Source: Sutcliffiella horikoshii
Lineage (GTDB): Bacteria; Bacillota; Bacilli; Bacillales; Bacillaceae_I
DNA length: 64,000 nt
Assembly: GCF_021991925.1 (NCBI RefSeq)
Contig: NZ_RXZI01000001.1
Coordinates: 310,001 to 374,000, forward strand
Direction: 5' to 3'
Part shown: one piece after another, positions 1-8,191 of the stretch
Numbering within the stretch: the first letter of the stretch is position 1
Layout: each line of letters begins with the position of its first letter
Notes under the pieces: generated by a model
Seen by the model: the letters and a program-made list of their open reading frames with translations, nothing else
Database searches by the model: none
Told to the model about the DNA's origin: nothing
Program-made: the position numbers and the translations under genes

Positions 1-140
1 TCAACTCTACTGCAGGATACGTGTTGCTTCTTTTATTGAGTATTCTTGTGACGGTGATAACAGGTAATAAATATGTGGTAAAAGCTATCCAGACCCCATT
101 TGGGTATTTAAAGGAAAGCTTATCGTTGAAGAATGGATAA
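1..140 (+). CDS. Membrane protein, C-terminal end only
   Basis: The window opens inside a plus-strand gene; the frame starting at base 3 stays open to the TAA at 138-140. The visible tail of about 45 residues has one strongly hydrophobic stretch (YVLLLLLSILVTVITG) followed by a short basic, presumably cytoplasmic, end. It is therefore the last transmembrane helix of an integral membrane protein. The family cannot be named from so little sequence. An intrinsic terminator follows 15 bases later, so this gene ends its transcription unit. Confidence 0.5.
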   Translation, partial: NSTAGYVLLLLLSILVTVITGNKYVVKAIQTPFGYLKESLSLKNG

Positions 141-155
141 TTAGATAATTAGTAG

Positions 156-196
156 AGCCGCTCCGATAACCTTAATGGTTGCCGGGGCGGCTTTTT
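156..196 (+). terminator. Intrinsic terminator after the partial membrane gene
   Basis: A long GC-rich inverted repeat (AGCCGCtCCGaTAACC, loop TTAAT, then GGTTgCCGgGGCGGCT) is followed by five T residues, the classic Rho-independent form on the plus strand. Confidence 0.85.
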
Positions 197-283
197 AGTG
201 TTGGTCTCATTTGGTACGGAAGTATGTGAAAAATGGTGTGTTTTTTTATGAATACTGCCGCTTTTTAGATGTGGAAAAAATGG

Positions 284-463
284 TTCGGTCATAAATCACC
301 TTAATTTGGACAAATAAACCTTAAGAAACTGGAAGGTTCGGCCAATTCGCTGTGGTGTTCGGTCAACTTTTACCTAGGATTCGGTCATTTCAATTTTTGG
401 TTCGGACAACTATCGAAAAACTTCGGCCAATTCTGTAAAAACTTCGGACATTTACTTCGACAG
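284..463. repeat. TTCGG array 1, 21-bp period
   Basis: The motif TTCGG(A/T/C)CAAyT recurs at 284, 337, 358, 380, 401, 422 and 443, with a shorter TTCGACA at 456. Steps are 53, 21, 22, 21, 21 and 21 bp, all close to multiples of 10.5 bp. The array fills the gap between two convergent genes (141-505), which holds no gene. A second array with the same motif lies at 48882-49085. Confidence 0.8.
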
Positions 464-505
464 CTCCTAAAATAACTGGTGAAAGCCAAATATCACGAGC
501 TGCCC

Positions 506-961
506 TTACTGAAAAGTCTTTTCCCATTCGCTTAAATGCAAAACACCTAATTCAGGTTTGGGTTCCTGGTCGAGTAGGGCGAGATACTCCAAGCTATTTC
601 CATCGGGATCTGAGAAATAATAGCAGGCAGCGGGCATCCATGCATGGACAACGGGTTCACTTGCGTGCAATCCAAAGCTCGGTGAAAGCGCAATGCCTTT
701 TGCCTCTAAAAGCTGGGGCACGCTTCGTAATTGTTCAACCGTCACCTTAAAAGCAAAATGTGAAGGGACAAACTCATGTTCCTTGACCTCCCACACTCCT
801 AACATCTGTTGTTTCTTTTCTGAATCACCTAAATAGAAAAATGCCACTCTCCGCTCCTCTAAAAGGTAAGCAAGCTCCAACCCCAGACTTTTATAAAATG
901 CTACCGCCGACTCCAAGTTTACCGTTTTCACATGCGTTTCATATAATTCCGCGTTTTTCAT
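506..961 (-). CDS. VOC (glyoxalase/bleomycin-resistance fold) protein
   Basis: This 151-residue protein matches the vicinal-oxygen-chelate superfamily: an N-terminal beta-alpha-beta unit starting with THVKTVNLESAVAFYKSLG and a C-terminal half ending in YYFSDPDGNSLEYLAL, the typical 'DPDGN..E' closing strand that carries a metal-ligand Glu. One chain has two half-domains, as expected for a single-domain VOC protein. The substrate cannot be inferred; the group spans lyases, dioxygenases and drug-binding proteins. The start has a strong AGGAGG ribosome site about 8 bases upstream. It is a lone gene with the TTCGG array beyond its 3' end. Confidence 0.8.
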   Translation of the reverse strand: MKNAELYETHVKTVNLESAVAFYKSLGLELAYLLEERRVAFFYLGDSEKKQQMLGVWEVKEHEFVPSHFAFKVTVEQLRSVPQLLEAKGIALSPSFGLHASEPVVHAWMPAACYYFSDPDGNSLEYLALLDQEPKPELGVLHLSEWEKTFQ

Positions 962-1063
962 GGAATGTTACCTCCTAATGTTCTTTAACTACTTTTATTA
1001 TATTAGGAGTCTTTAAACCTGACCTCCGAAATAAGTGCGAGTATCCCGTACAACTTTAGACGG

Positions 1064-1094
1064 AAAAAAACACATAACCTGATGGGGTCATGTG
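1064..1094 (-). terminator. Terminator of the small membrane gene
   Basis: On the minus strand CACATgACC and GGTtATGTG pair around a short loop and are followed by seven U residues (A tract at 1064-1070). Confidence 0.75.
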
Positions 1095-1112
1095 CTATGG
1101 TTAAATAATATA

Positions 1113-1403
1113 TTATGGAGTTTGTTTATCAAGTTTTTTTGGATCCATTTTGACAGTACGATAGTTGTTCACAACCCAGATCCCTAACAGGGAGAGTAGG
1201 GTGGACATCGTAATTACGGTTGGCAATAGGTCGGTGATGTTTGCAATTAGACTATATAACACTCCAAAACTGACCATTGTGAGAATAACACTGACAAAAT
1301 GGATTTTTTTGTTCAGGTATGCCATCAAACCGCCACCTGAAAAAACAAGCATGCCAAGCAAGAATAGCGCAATCACTGGAAAAAGATATTCCATGTCTTG
1401 CAT
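1113..1403 (-). CDS. Small three-helix membrane protein, unknown
   Basis: A 96-residue protein with three predicted membrane spans (about residues 5-28, 36-56 and 62-80) and a short basic C-terminal tail (KMDPKKLDKQTP). The start MQDMEYLF is preceded by AACGGAGGTTATGC-like sequence that includes GGAGG. I do not recognise a family. It stands alone, with its own terminator downstream and a divergent Nudix gene upstream. It resembles many small uncharacterised Bacillus membrane proteins; no enzymatic motif is visible. Confidence 0.6.
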   Translation of the reverse strand: MQDMEYLFPVIALFLLGMLVFSGGGLMAYLNKKIHFVSVILTMVSFGVLYSLIANITDLLPTVITMSTLLSLLGIWVVNNYRTVKMDPKKLDKQTP

Positions 1404-1490
1404 AACCTCCGTTATGATGGTTTCTGTTTCTTTATGAATAGTATATCATAAAACGGAGAAAAGATTCAGAAAAAGAACAGGGGGTCGCTT

Positions 1491-1940
1491 ATGAAGGTTA
1501 GACAAGCGGTTGGTGCAATTGTAACAATAGGCAAAGAATACATACTAATATTCAAAACAAAAATAAATACCACAGAAGGAAAAAAAGAAGTTCAGGGTGA
1601 ATGGGACTTTATCAAGGGTGGGGTGGAGAAAACGGATCCCTCTCTTTATGAGGCTATCCTAAGAGAACTGGAGGAAGAAACCGGAAAGGATACCTTTTCT
1701 GTTATAAAAGAATTTGAAGAAAAAATAAACTTTGATTTTCCTCAAGGTATCGCAGAAAAGATCGGGTATCATTCCCAAGAGACAACTATGTTTTTAGTTA
1801 AATATACAGGGGAAAACAAGAAATGGTTGCCACTAGATGACGAGATCAGTGAGATAGGTTTCTATAAAAAAGAAGAGGTGCTTAAAAAGCTTGCCCACGA
1901 GGAATCAAGGGAATACTTCATAAAACATTGTTTAAATTAG
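1491..1940 (+). CDS. Nudix hydrolase
   Basis: The 149-residue protein carries a Nudix box at about residues 43-66: a GG pair, then AILRELEEETGKD, giving the R-E-x-x-E-E-x-G core that binds the catalytic metals. The early Glu of the consensus Gx5Ex7REUxEExGU is replaced by Pro, which the family tolerates. Nudix enzymes cleave nucleoside diphosphates linked to another group; the substrate here (oxidised nucleotide, dinucleotide, sugar nucleotide) cannot be told. A GGGGG ribosome site sits 7 bases before the ATG. It is monocistronic; the next promoter begins just after its stop. Confidence 0.85.
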   Translation: MKVRQAVGAIVTIGKEYILIFKTKINTTEGKKEVQGEWDFIKGGVEKTDPSLYEAILRELEEETGKDTFSVIKEFEEKINFDFPQGIAEKIGYHSQETTMFLVKYTGENKKWLPLDDEISEIGFYKKEEVLKKLAHEESREYFIKHCLN

Positions 1941-1942
1941 GA

Positions 1943-1971
1943 TTGACAATATCTAAAAGGGAAAATATACT
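1943..1971 (+). promoter_or_regulatory. Sigma-A promoter of the ABC-F transcription unit
   Basis: TTGACA at 1943-1948 and TATACT at 1966-1971 are separated by exactly 17 bases, a near-consensus vegetative promoter. The start would fall near 1978, leaving a leader of about 330 nt before the ABC-F gene. Confidence 0.8.
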
Positions 1972-2050
1972 AATAGTGCAAGACTATACGAGAAAAGGAA
2001 GGTACAAGGTGCGATGTGGAATTAATCTATTTTTTTAGGAGTGAACTCAT

Positions 2051-2152
2051 GTGATTGATAAAATGAGAACCCTGGAGAATTGGATTAGTCTGCCCATTTT
2101 TACCTGCCATAAGTATCGATGTATAGTTGTGCCGCTATCCATGATGGATTAG
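2051..2152 (+). CDS. Candidate leader peptide before the ABC-F gene
   Basis: A GTG-initiated frame of 33 codons (begins V/M-I-D-K-M-R-T-L-E-N) with a GGAG ribosome site about 9 bases upstream lies in the leader between the promoter and the internal terminator. Codons 8-9 contain CCTGGAGA (2071-2078), exactly complementary to TCTCCAGG (2222-2229) in the left arm of the terminator hairpin. That is the arrangement expected if a ribosome on this frame controls antitermination. Two even shorter frames (ATG TGG AAT TAA; ATG TGA) lie just upstream and could serve instead. There is no direct evidence of translation. Confidence 0.35.
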   Translation: MIDKMRTLENWISLPIFTCHKYRCIVVPLSMMD

Positions 2153-2217
2153 TGTTATTTTGTGATACTTACTTGTAGAATAGGCGTTGTTTGCATATGC
2201 AATCGACTTTTCTTTGA

Positions 2218-2247
2218 AACCTCTCCAGGATTCTGGGGAGGTTTTTT
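2218..2247 (+). terminator. Leader terminator (attenuator) upstream of ABC-F
   Basis: AACCTCtCCAG and CTGGgGAGGTT pair around GATT and are followed by six T residues. The hairpin sits between the promoter and its only gene, so it must be an attenuator, not a gene end. The alternative partner at 2071-2078 can pair with 2222-2229 and would break the hairpin. Confidence 0.75.
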
Positions 2248-2309
2248 GTGATGATTGATACGTTGGCTGCCCATTTATAAACAAAAAAACAATAATGAGG
2301 TGCATATGT

Positions 2310-4034
2310 ATGACCATGATTCTACAAGTAAAACAAGTGAATAAAAGTTTTGGAGAACGGGATATTTTGAAGGATATATCCTTTGATATAAAAAATGGTG
2401 AAAAAATCGGGTTGGTTGGATGGAACGGAGCAGGGAAGACGACGTTGATGAAGTTGTTGATGGGATCCATACTACCTGATTCAGGAAGTATTAGTACATT
2501 TCCAGTTTCTTTAAAAATCGGATATCTGCCGCAAAGCACAGATTATACCATTCATACAGAGAAAGAAATGAGAGAGGATGCCAAAGACCTTTTACGTGCT
2601 GCAAGTGAAATGGGTTTGGTTAAATCCATTACAAGAGATGGTGCTTCGTCCGGCACCTTAAGTGGTGGAGAGAGACTTAAACTAGCATTGGCAAAAATTT
2701 GGTCCCAATCACCCCAGCTCCTTTGTCTCGATGAGCCGACAAACCATATGGATATGAAGGGTGTTAACTGGCTAGTTTCAGAACTGAAAAAATTTGCTGG
2801 TTCAGCCATCATCATCTCTCATGACAGATACTTCTTAGACAAGACGGTTTCTAAGATTTACGAAATAGAGGATTGCAAGCTAATGGAGTATGAAGGTAAT
2901 TACACAGCCTATCGCCAAGAGAAACAGCGTCGTCTTGATCAGCAAGCGCGTGACTATGGAAAGCAACAACGCAAAATCAAATTGATTGAAGATCAAGTTG
3001 CAAACTTGAAGCAGTGGTCAGAAAAGGCGCATAGGGAGGCTGGGAAAAGAGATAACCCTGGTGAGCGAAAACAGATGGGCTTAAAGGAGTTCGAGCGGGT
3101 AAAGGCGAAGAAAAAAGATAATCAAATCAAATCCAAGACAAAAAGGCTGGAGCTTGAACTGTCCAAACATAAAGTTGAAAAGCCGAAGGAAGAAATCCAG
3201 GTCAAATTTGAGTTTGAAACGGACGGTAAAAGAGGAAAAAGAATTCTGGAAGCGAAAGGGCTAACCAAGCACTATGGAGAACGTCTGCTATTTGAAAAAA
3301 GCCATTTTTACGTGAAGCATGGAGAGAGAATTGGGTTAATTGGTGAAAATGGAGCAGGGAAAACCACTTTTATAAAGATGTTAATGGAACAGGAATCTAC
3401 TACAAAAGGCTCCCTATGGAAAAGTTCTTCCCTGAAAATTGCCTATCTAAGCCAGGAAGTCAGTGACATGCCCTTGGGTAAAAATGCAATGGAATATTTA
3501 GATCTTATTGAATGGGAACGTGTTTCCAAAGCCCGCACGATTTTTGCGAATATGGGGATGCATGAGGAAAAGCTCACAAAGCCACTTAATACCTTAAGCC
3601 TTGGTGAAAAAACCAGAGTCAAATTGGTACACATGATCATGCAGGAATATGATGTATTAATACTGGACGAACCGACGAATCATCTGGACCTACCGAGCAG
3701 AGAACAGATGGAGGCTACCTTGTCTACGTACACTGGTACGCTCATTGTCATCTCCCATGACCGGTATTTCATTGAAAAACTTTGCGACAAGTTGCTTGTG
3801 ATTGAAAATAAAAGAATCAAACGAGTGGAAACAGGTCTATTGGAGTACGAAGATAGTAAAAAGAAGCAGGTGTCACCTTCTGAAAAAGAAACCAAGGAAA
3901 AGATTGCGGTTTTGGAAGCGAAGATTACCGAACTATTGGGGAAAATCAGCATGGTGAATAGAGACAGTCAAGAATATTTCGACATGGATGATGAGTTACA
4001 CAAGTTAATGCAATTAAAAAGAGAATTGGCCTGA
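2310..4034 (+). CDS. ABC-F ATPase, antibiotic-resistance-type ribosomal protection candidate
   Basis: This protein has two ABC ATPase domains in one chain and no membrane segments, the ABC-F layout. Domain 1 has Walker A GWNGAGKTT, signature LSGGE and Walker B LLCLDEPTNHMD. A charged linker (about residues 195-300) follows. Domain 2 has GENGAGKTT, signature LSLGE and LILDEPTNHLD. A short coiled tail closes it. ABC-F proteins act on ribosomes, and the ARE subgroup (Vga, Lsa, Msr, VmlR) displaces drugs. The attenuator-type leader favours that role, since VmlR-like genes are drug-induced through such leaders. ATG 2310 is chosen because GAGGTG at 2297-2302 is correctly spaced; an upstream ATG (2295) and a later one (2316) are alternatives. 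Which drug, if any, cannot be read from sequence. Confidence 0.85.
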   Translation: MTMILQVKQVNKSFGERDILKDISFDIKNGEKIGLVGWNGAGKTTLMKLLMGSILPDSGSISTFPVSLKIGYLPQSTDYTIHTEKEMREDAKDLLRAASEMGLVKSITRDGASSGTLSGGERLKLALAKIWSQSPQLLCLDEPTNHMDMKGVNWLVSELKKFAGSAIIISHDRYFLDKTVSKIYEIEDCKLMEYEGNYTAYRQEKQRRLDQQARDYGKQQRKIKLIEDQVANLKQWSEKAHREAGKRDNPGERKQMGLKEFERVKAKKKDNQIKSKTKRLELELSKHKVEKPKEEIQVKFEFETDGKRGKRILEAKGLTKHYGERLLFEKSHFYVKHGERIGLIGENGAGKTTFIKMLMEQESTTKGSLWKSSSLKIAYLSQEVSDMPLGKNAMEYLDLIEWERVSKARTIFANMGMHEEKLTKPLNTLSLGEKTRVKLVHMIMQEYDVLILDEPTNHLDLPSREQMEATLSTYTGTLIVISHDRYFIEKLCDKLLVIENKRIKRVETGLLEYEDSKKKQVSPSEKETKEKIAVLEAKITELLGKISMVNRDSQEYFDMDDELHKLMQLKRELA

Positions 4035-4040
4035 ATAAAT

Positions 4041-4087
4041 AAAGAGACTGACATTAGGTTTGACATTTCCTAATGTCAGTCTCTTTT
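4041..4087. terminator. Bidirectional terminator between ABC-F and tubby-like genes
   Basis: AAAGAGACTGACATTAGG and CCTAATGTCAGTCTCTTTT form an 18-bp perfect stem with A/T tracts on both sides, serving both convergent genes. Confidence 0.9.
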
Positions 4088-4096
4088 CATTTTTCA

Positions 4097-4612
4097 TCAT
4101 GTAGCTGCAGAACCAGAACTGTTTTGTGAGCGTCTTCTCTTCTGAATGGCATTCATGCCCATTACAACTGCTACCAATTCTTCCGACCCTAAATCGGGTG
4201 TGTAATCAGATAATTCAAAGGCCGCTGCCTCAAAGAAGCTATCGGTTCTTTTGAATTCTGCAGCCAAATCATCGTTTTTATCAAATAGAGTATATTCCCT
4301 TGAAAAGGCAGGGCTTTCCAAGCGATAGATTCCTCGACCGTGTGCTTTGTATTCATAGATGGATTTGAAGAAGGCGAACCGTCCGCGCAGTTCTCCTATC
4401 TCTTTTTCCTCATGATCTTTTACGTACCATTTGTTTGAGAAAAAACCGAAACTTCCACTTAAAATGATTTTTCCATCCGGAGTTTTTATATCCACAGCAG
4501 CAGAAAAAGCACTCCTTAAATCTATCTTTCCAATAATCTTTTGATTCTCATTATATATATCCGTTTCTCCAGACGAGAAGAAGTTATCTGAAAAATAGAC
4601 AGTCTTTTTCAT
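4097..4612 (-). CDS. Tubby C-terminal-domain-like (LURP-one-like) protein
   Basis: A 171-residue soluble protein made of alternating short beta strands (for example KIIGKIDLRSAFSAAVDIKTPDGKIILSGSF, shown only in part by its IxGKID and DGKIILSGS segments) and a late hydrophobic helix (SEELVAVVMGMNAIQKRRR), the order seen in tubby-like/LURP-one barrels. Members of this fold in Bacillus have no established function; scramblase-like or lipid-binding roles are only analogies. The ATG has a GGAGG site 7 bases upstream. It is monocistronic and converges on the ABC-F gene. Confidence 0.6.
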   Translation of the reverse strand: MKKTVYFSDNFFSSGETDIYNENQKIIGKIDLRSAFSAAVDIKTPDGKIILSGSFGFFSNKWYVKDHEEKEIGELRGRFAFFKSIYEYKAHGRGIYRLESPAFSREYTLFDKNDDLAAEFKRTDSFFEAAAFELSDYTPDLGSEELVAVVMGMNAIQKRRRSQNSSGSAAT

Positions 4613-4678
4613 TTGCTGTCCCTCCTTTATTCTATATCTACTATTACGAATATGAATGAAGATAGTTTCAAAATTAAT

Positions 4679-5353
4679 TTAGTTTAGTCTCAATTTTTGT
4701 CCAGAATAGATGGTATTGGAGCTGAGTTCATTAAGTTCTTTTAAGACAGCAACTGATGTTCCGTATTTTTTAGATAACGAATACAAGGTGTCCCCTTTTT
4801 TTACTGTGATAGTGAAGCTCTCTGGTGGTGGGGAGAGGTATAGTTTTTGGCCGACCTTTATGGTGTCAGAAGTTAAGTGGTTCCAGTCTTTCAATTGCTC
4901 GATGGAAGTGTTAGCTTTTTTAGCTAAAGAGTATAGAGTATCTCCTTTTTTTACCTCCATAATGACAGGTGCTTTTACTAAAAGTTTTTGGCCGGTATAG
5001 ATATTATCATAGGCTAACAGATTCCATTCTTTTAACATTTTCACGGTAGTTCCATGAGTTTTTGCAAGGGAGTAGAGGGTATCACCCTTTTTCACAACGA
5101 TGTCTGTTGCTTCTTTTATAATGAGTTTCTCTCCAGCAATAATCTTGGAACTTGTTAGATCATTCATCTTTTTGAGCTCATCGATAGTGACATTGTATTT
5201 CTTTGAAAGACTGTAAAGCGTATCCCCTTTCTTGATGGTGATAACCTTATTAGTACTTGCAGCAAAAGCAGGTTCATAGGATGAGAATCCAAGTGCACCT
5301 GAAAGTCCTAGTGTAATAGCCAATGCAAGTAAAGCTCTTTGATGTTTTTTCAT
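4679..5353 (-). CDS. Secreted four-LysM peptidoglycan-binding protein
   Basis: The 224-residue product has a signal peptide (MKKHQRALLALAITLGLSG...AFA) and then four LysM domains, each opening with VKKGDTLYSL and ending with GQKL or GEKL, at about residues 35-78, 80-122, 126-168 and 177-222. LysM domains bind N-acetylglucosamine-containing glycan. There is no hydrolase domain, so this is a cell-wall binder or scaffold and not itself an autolysin. The frame stays open further upstream, but the start at 5353 is chosen for its GGAGTG ribosome site and because the upstream extension runs into a degenerate intergenic repeat. A hydrolase partner is not encoded nearby. Confidence 0.85.
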   Translation of the reverse strand: MKKHQRALLALAITLGLSGALGFSSYEPAFAASTNKVITIKKGDTLYSLSKKYNVTIDELKKMNDLTSSKIIAGEKLIIKEATDIVVKKGDTLYSLAKTHGTTVKMLKEWNLLAYDNIYTGQKLLVKAPVIMEVKKGDTLYSLAKKANTSIEQLKDWNHLTSDTIKVGQKLYLSPPPESFTITVKKGDTLYSLSKKYGTSVAVLKELNELSSNTIYSGQKLRLN

Positions 5354-5472
5354 GTTGAACACTCCAATATAGAAAATTTTGATTACACTTACTTTGACGT
5401 AGTTAGAGGAAATTTGTCGCTTGTACAAGAAAAATAGGTAAGCCCATTTTTTTAGAAAGGCTCTGTAAGACC

Positions 5473-5600
5473 ACATGTTGATTTCCACAAATGGTTTCGC
5501 TTTCCGCGTCGCGTTCTTTAACCTCCTCACGCTTGCGGGTCTCAAGATTGCCGCTACTCCCCCGCTGAGGTCTACGTTTTTTGTTCCAAGCTACGGCTAG
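5473..5600 (-). repeat. Degenerate copy of the GC-rich Bacillaceae repeat (type A core)
   Basis: Read on the minus strand it aligns with the core of the element at 18110-18330: AGCGGGGGAGTAGCGGCAAT matches TGCGGGGGGATAGCGACAAT, followed by CTTGAGACCCGCA, GTGAGGAGG and GCGGAAAGCGAA. Terminal repeats and target duplication are no longer visible, so it is an old copy. It fills most of the 5354-5711 gap, where no gene was seen. Confidence 0.65.
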
Positions 5601-5711
5601 AGTCACCCTTTTACTCTGAAAATACTCATCTCATAAAGTAAAAGGAAATTGATTTCATTCAAACTTTTCAACAGCTAGGTTGCTGCAAAATAAACAGATG
5701 CATTAACAGAG

Positions 5712-5748
5712 CTAAAAAAAAGAATCTGTGATTTTTTTCACAGATTCT
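5712..5748 (-). terminator. Terminator of the SDR epimerase gene
   Basis: AGAATCTGTGA and TCACAGATTCT form a perfect 11-bp stem, followed on the minus strand by eight U residues. Confidence 0.85.
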
Positions 5749-5759
5749 TACCAAATGAT

Positions 5760-6791
5760 CTATTTTCTCGTTTTCCAAGCATCCAATACCTGCTGTTCTT
5801 TTTCTCGGTGAATGCCTGCCTTCCGTTCTTCATCGCTCCTTGAGGTTTCCCAATGGAGTACATCTTTTACCGTCTCTTCTAGAGAACGGACTTCCAAGCG
5901 GTGCTGCACGGTCTTTTCAATACTTATGGAACCTGCACCCCGCCATGGTTCATTGCCTTCCACGAGTGGATGTTCTTCAGGAATCCATAGGGGCATCTCT
6001 GTCCAAGGCGCGACATGTTGTTCCAATAAAAAGCCTTCGTCCGCCCATATAAAATCCACTTCCGAACCAGTCACCTTTTTGCAGGTAGTCAAAAAATCAT
6101 CCATTGTGAGCGGTGTGGTTGGTCCGGTCACATTAAAGGTGCCGGTCACCTTTTCATCTGCCATTTTGAGTATCCAAAGAGCCATGTCTCTTGCATCTAT
6201 AAATTGTATCGTTCTTTCGTTCCTTCCGGGTGCGAGTATTTCACCACCATCAGCAACACGATTAACCCAGTAAGAAAAACGATCTGAATAATCGTATGGA
6301 CCAACTAGAAGGCCAGAACGGACATGCAATACCTTGTCAGGCATGTTTTCCTCTGCGGCACGTTCACTCTCTGCCTTCAATGCACCATAATGGGCATTGA
6401 TCTCTTCTTGTGTACCATAGCCGACTTCTTCTATTTCTTTTTCAGTCAGTGTCTGCACTGGGTAATCCTCTGTAATGTTATGCGGAATCCAATCTTTGTA
6501 AACCGAAATGCTCGAAATGAAGGTATAATGGTCCACTTTATCCGCTAGAACTCTTGTGGATTCTGCCAAGGCTTTAGGGGTAAAACCGCATGTGTCAATG
6601 GCTACATCCCATTTGCCGGTTTCAAGGAGCGAAAGATCTTTGTTCCGGTCTCCAACAATACATTCAACTTCCGGAAACAAATCTGGATGATTGCCACGAT
6701 TGAACAAGGTCACTTCATGTCCTTGCTTTAACGCTTCTTCTACAATGAACCTGCCTAAAAACCGTGTTCCACCAATCACTAATATTTTCAT
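5760..6791 (-). CDS. NAD-dependent epimerase/dehydratase-like (extended SDR)
   Basis: A 343-residue extended short-chain dehydrogenase. The N-terminus has the GGTRFLGR nucleotide-binding loop (GxxGxxG) and a following acidic/basic pattern typical for NAD(P). The active-site pair YGALK (YxxxK) lies near residue 136, preceded by the FISSISVY Ser strand. The C-terminal half is the variable substrate domain. Members act on nucleotide sugars, or have unknown substrates; nothing local identifies one. The gene is monocistronic with a strong terminator, and GGAGG precedes the ATG. Confidence 0.8.
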   Translation of the reverse strand: MKILVIGGTRFLGRFIVEEALKQGHEVTLFNRGNHPDLFPEVECIVGDRNKDLSLLETGKWDVAIDTCGFTPKALAESTRVLADKVDHYTFISSISVYKDWIPHNITEDYPVQTLTEKEIEEVGYGTQEEINAHYGALKAESERAAEENMPDKVLHVRSGLLVGPYDYSDRFSYWVNRVADGGEILAPGRNERTIQFIDARDMALWILKMADEKVTGTFNVTGPTTPLTMDDFLTTCKKVTGSEVDFIWADEGFLLEQHVAPWTEMPLWIPEEHPLVEGNEPWRGAGSISIEKTVQHRLEVRSLEETVKDVLHWETSRSDEERKAGIHREKEQQVLDAWKTRK

Positions 6792-6873
6792 ATGTAGGCC
6801 TCCAGGATTTAATGAACTATATTTAATAGTTATTCTATTTCCGCAACCAATAATCCTTTATTTTGAACTCGGC

Positions 6874-7932
6874 TCAAGCATTGCTTGTTTCTACTTTCCT
6901 CCCAAAATACCATTTCAGCATTGGTGGAACAACAATAATGATAAATAAAAGCCTCACCAATTGCAGGGAGCTCACAACTGCTGGATCTCCTCCAACCGAA
7001 GTTGCTGTAAGCACCATTTCAATAAGTCCCCCTGGTGCAACACTCAAGATGGCAGTCGGCAGATTTAGGCTGGTCATAGCCGCCAAAATCGTCCCAAGTC
7101 CAAAGGAAACCAGAATTAACGTGACGGTCAAGCCAAAATAAACAAAGCAATATTTGCCTCCAAGCTTCAAATCCCCGAATGAAATGCCTTTTCCCATACC
7201 TATGCCAACAGTTATTTGTGCTGCTATCAATAGTAAGGGAGGGAGAGTCGCCATCTCTACAATACTAACATTAAAAAATGCAGTTAACCCCAGTGGGACG
7301 ATGACAATGCCTGCCGGGATTTTATTTCTTAGTAAGACTCCTGCAATAGCTGCAGGAATGAACCATACATACTGCCAGCCACCAAATTCGTAGGCACTGC
7401 CGATGAAAGTAGAAGGGACTGATCCACTCACTGAAAAAATATGAAGTACAACAAATGGAACCATGAAAAGAACGGTCAATAAACGAACGGTCTGGAAAAT
7501 AACCACTAGGGAACTCTTCGCGTTTAACGATTCACTTGCAATCACCATCTCCGACAAACCACCTGGTATGGAACCGAACACACTTGTAATCCTATCAACG
7601 GATATCCATTTTGTAACAAGCACGCTATTTATGATGCTTATAGCAATCAATGCGATGGTTGATAGCAAATAAGGAAGTATGTATGGTGCTACCGTCAATA
7701 ATGTATCTTTCGTAAAATAAAGCCCGAAAAATAAGCCGAGTATTAAAAATCCACTCTGTTTCAAGGGGTCTGGACAATAAACCTGACGATTAAAAATACC
7801 TTGATACAGCAGGATGGAAGTCAAGGCCCCAAGAACCCATGGCAGTGGTAGGTTTCCGAGGTAAAATACATACCCACCTAGACCACCGATAACATAAGCT
7901 TCCACTAATACGAATATAGGTATATTTCGCAT
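6874..7932 (-). CDS. AbrB/AmoA-type duplicated membrane protein (PF05145)
   Basis: This 352-residue integral membrane protein has about ten hydrophobic helices in two related halves. Each half has a Pro/Gly-rich loop followed by a helix: GSIPGGLSEMVIASESLNAK in the first half and SVAPGGLIEMVLTATSVGGD in the second. That 'PGG(L)xEM' repeat is the hallmark of the family annotated as AbrB or 'ammonia monooxygenase' membrane proteins, names that reflect history and not demonstrated activity. It is unrelated to the DNA-binding regulator AbrB. A small-molecule transport role is likely but unproven. It is divergent from the giant protease gene and shares its upstream region. Confidence 0.75.
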   Translation of the reverse strand: MRNIPIFVLVEAYVIGGLGGYVFYLGNLPLPWVLGALTSILLYQGIFNRQVYCPDPLKQSGFLILGLFFGLYFTKDTLLTVAPYILPYLLSTIALIAISIINSVLVTKWISVDRITSVFGSIPGGLSEMVIASESLNAKSSLVVIFQTVRLLTVLFMVPFVVLHIFSVSGSVPSTFIGSAYEFGGWQYVWFIPAAIAGVLLRNKIPAGIVIVPLGLTAFFNVSIVEMATLPPLLLIAAQITVGIGMGKGISFGDLKLGGKYCFVYFGLTVTLILVSFGLGTILAAMTSLNLPTAILSVAPGGLIEMVLTATSVGGDPAVVSSLQLVRLLFIIIVVPPMLKWYFGRKVETSNA

Positions 7933-8030
7933 ATCTAAAGACTCCTTTATTTGAATAAAGCAATTGTAACATATTTCAAGAAGAAGAGTAGGAAATTTCT
8001 GATTAACTACTAACTACCTAGCGGGGGGAT

Positions 8031-8106
8031 TTCGACAAATTACTTTGAGTAGATTGATAGATTGATTCGACAGCATCTTTGGGGCTAATTAATCAAATTA
8101 GTCGAA
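8031..8106. promoter_or_regulatory. Cluster of three Spo0A-box-like sites
   Basis: TTCGACAAA at 8031-8039 is the exact reverse complement of the 0A box TTTGTCGAA. TTCGACA at 8066-8072 contains the 7-base core TGTCGAA in reverse. TTAGTCGAA at 8098-8106 has one mismatch, in forward orientation. All lie in the 259-bp divergent region upstream of the giant protease. No convincing -35/-10 pair was identified there. Confidence 0.5.
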
Positions 8107-8191
8107 AATGTAAAAAAAGTAAAATGATGAACAGGTATACGTCGATTTTTCGTGTATTTAGTATAACGAATCATACGATGGGGGTGTGGGA

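Noticed and set aside
284-463. CRISPR array
   Set aside because: Repeats are only about 12 bases with about 9-base gaps, the repeat core varies, and there are no cas genes.
5403-5606. 67-residue minus-strand frame and the N-terminal extension of the LysM frame
   Set aside because: Both lie in the degenerate GC-rich repeat; the LysM gene has a clear start with a ribosome site at 5353.
6874-7932. Transcription regulator AbrB
   Set aside because: The family name is misleading; the protein is wholly membrane-embedded and has no DNA-binding domain.
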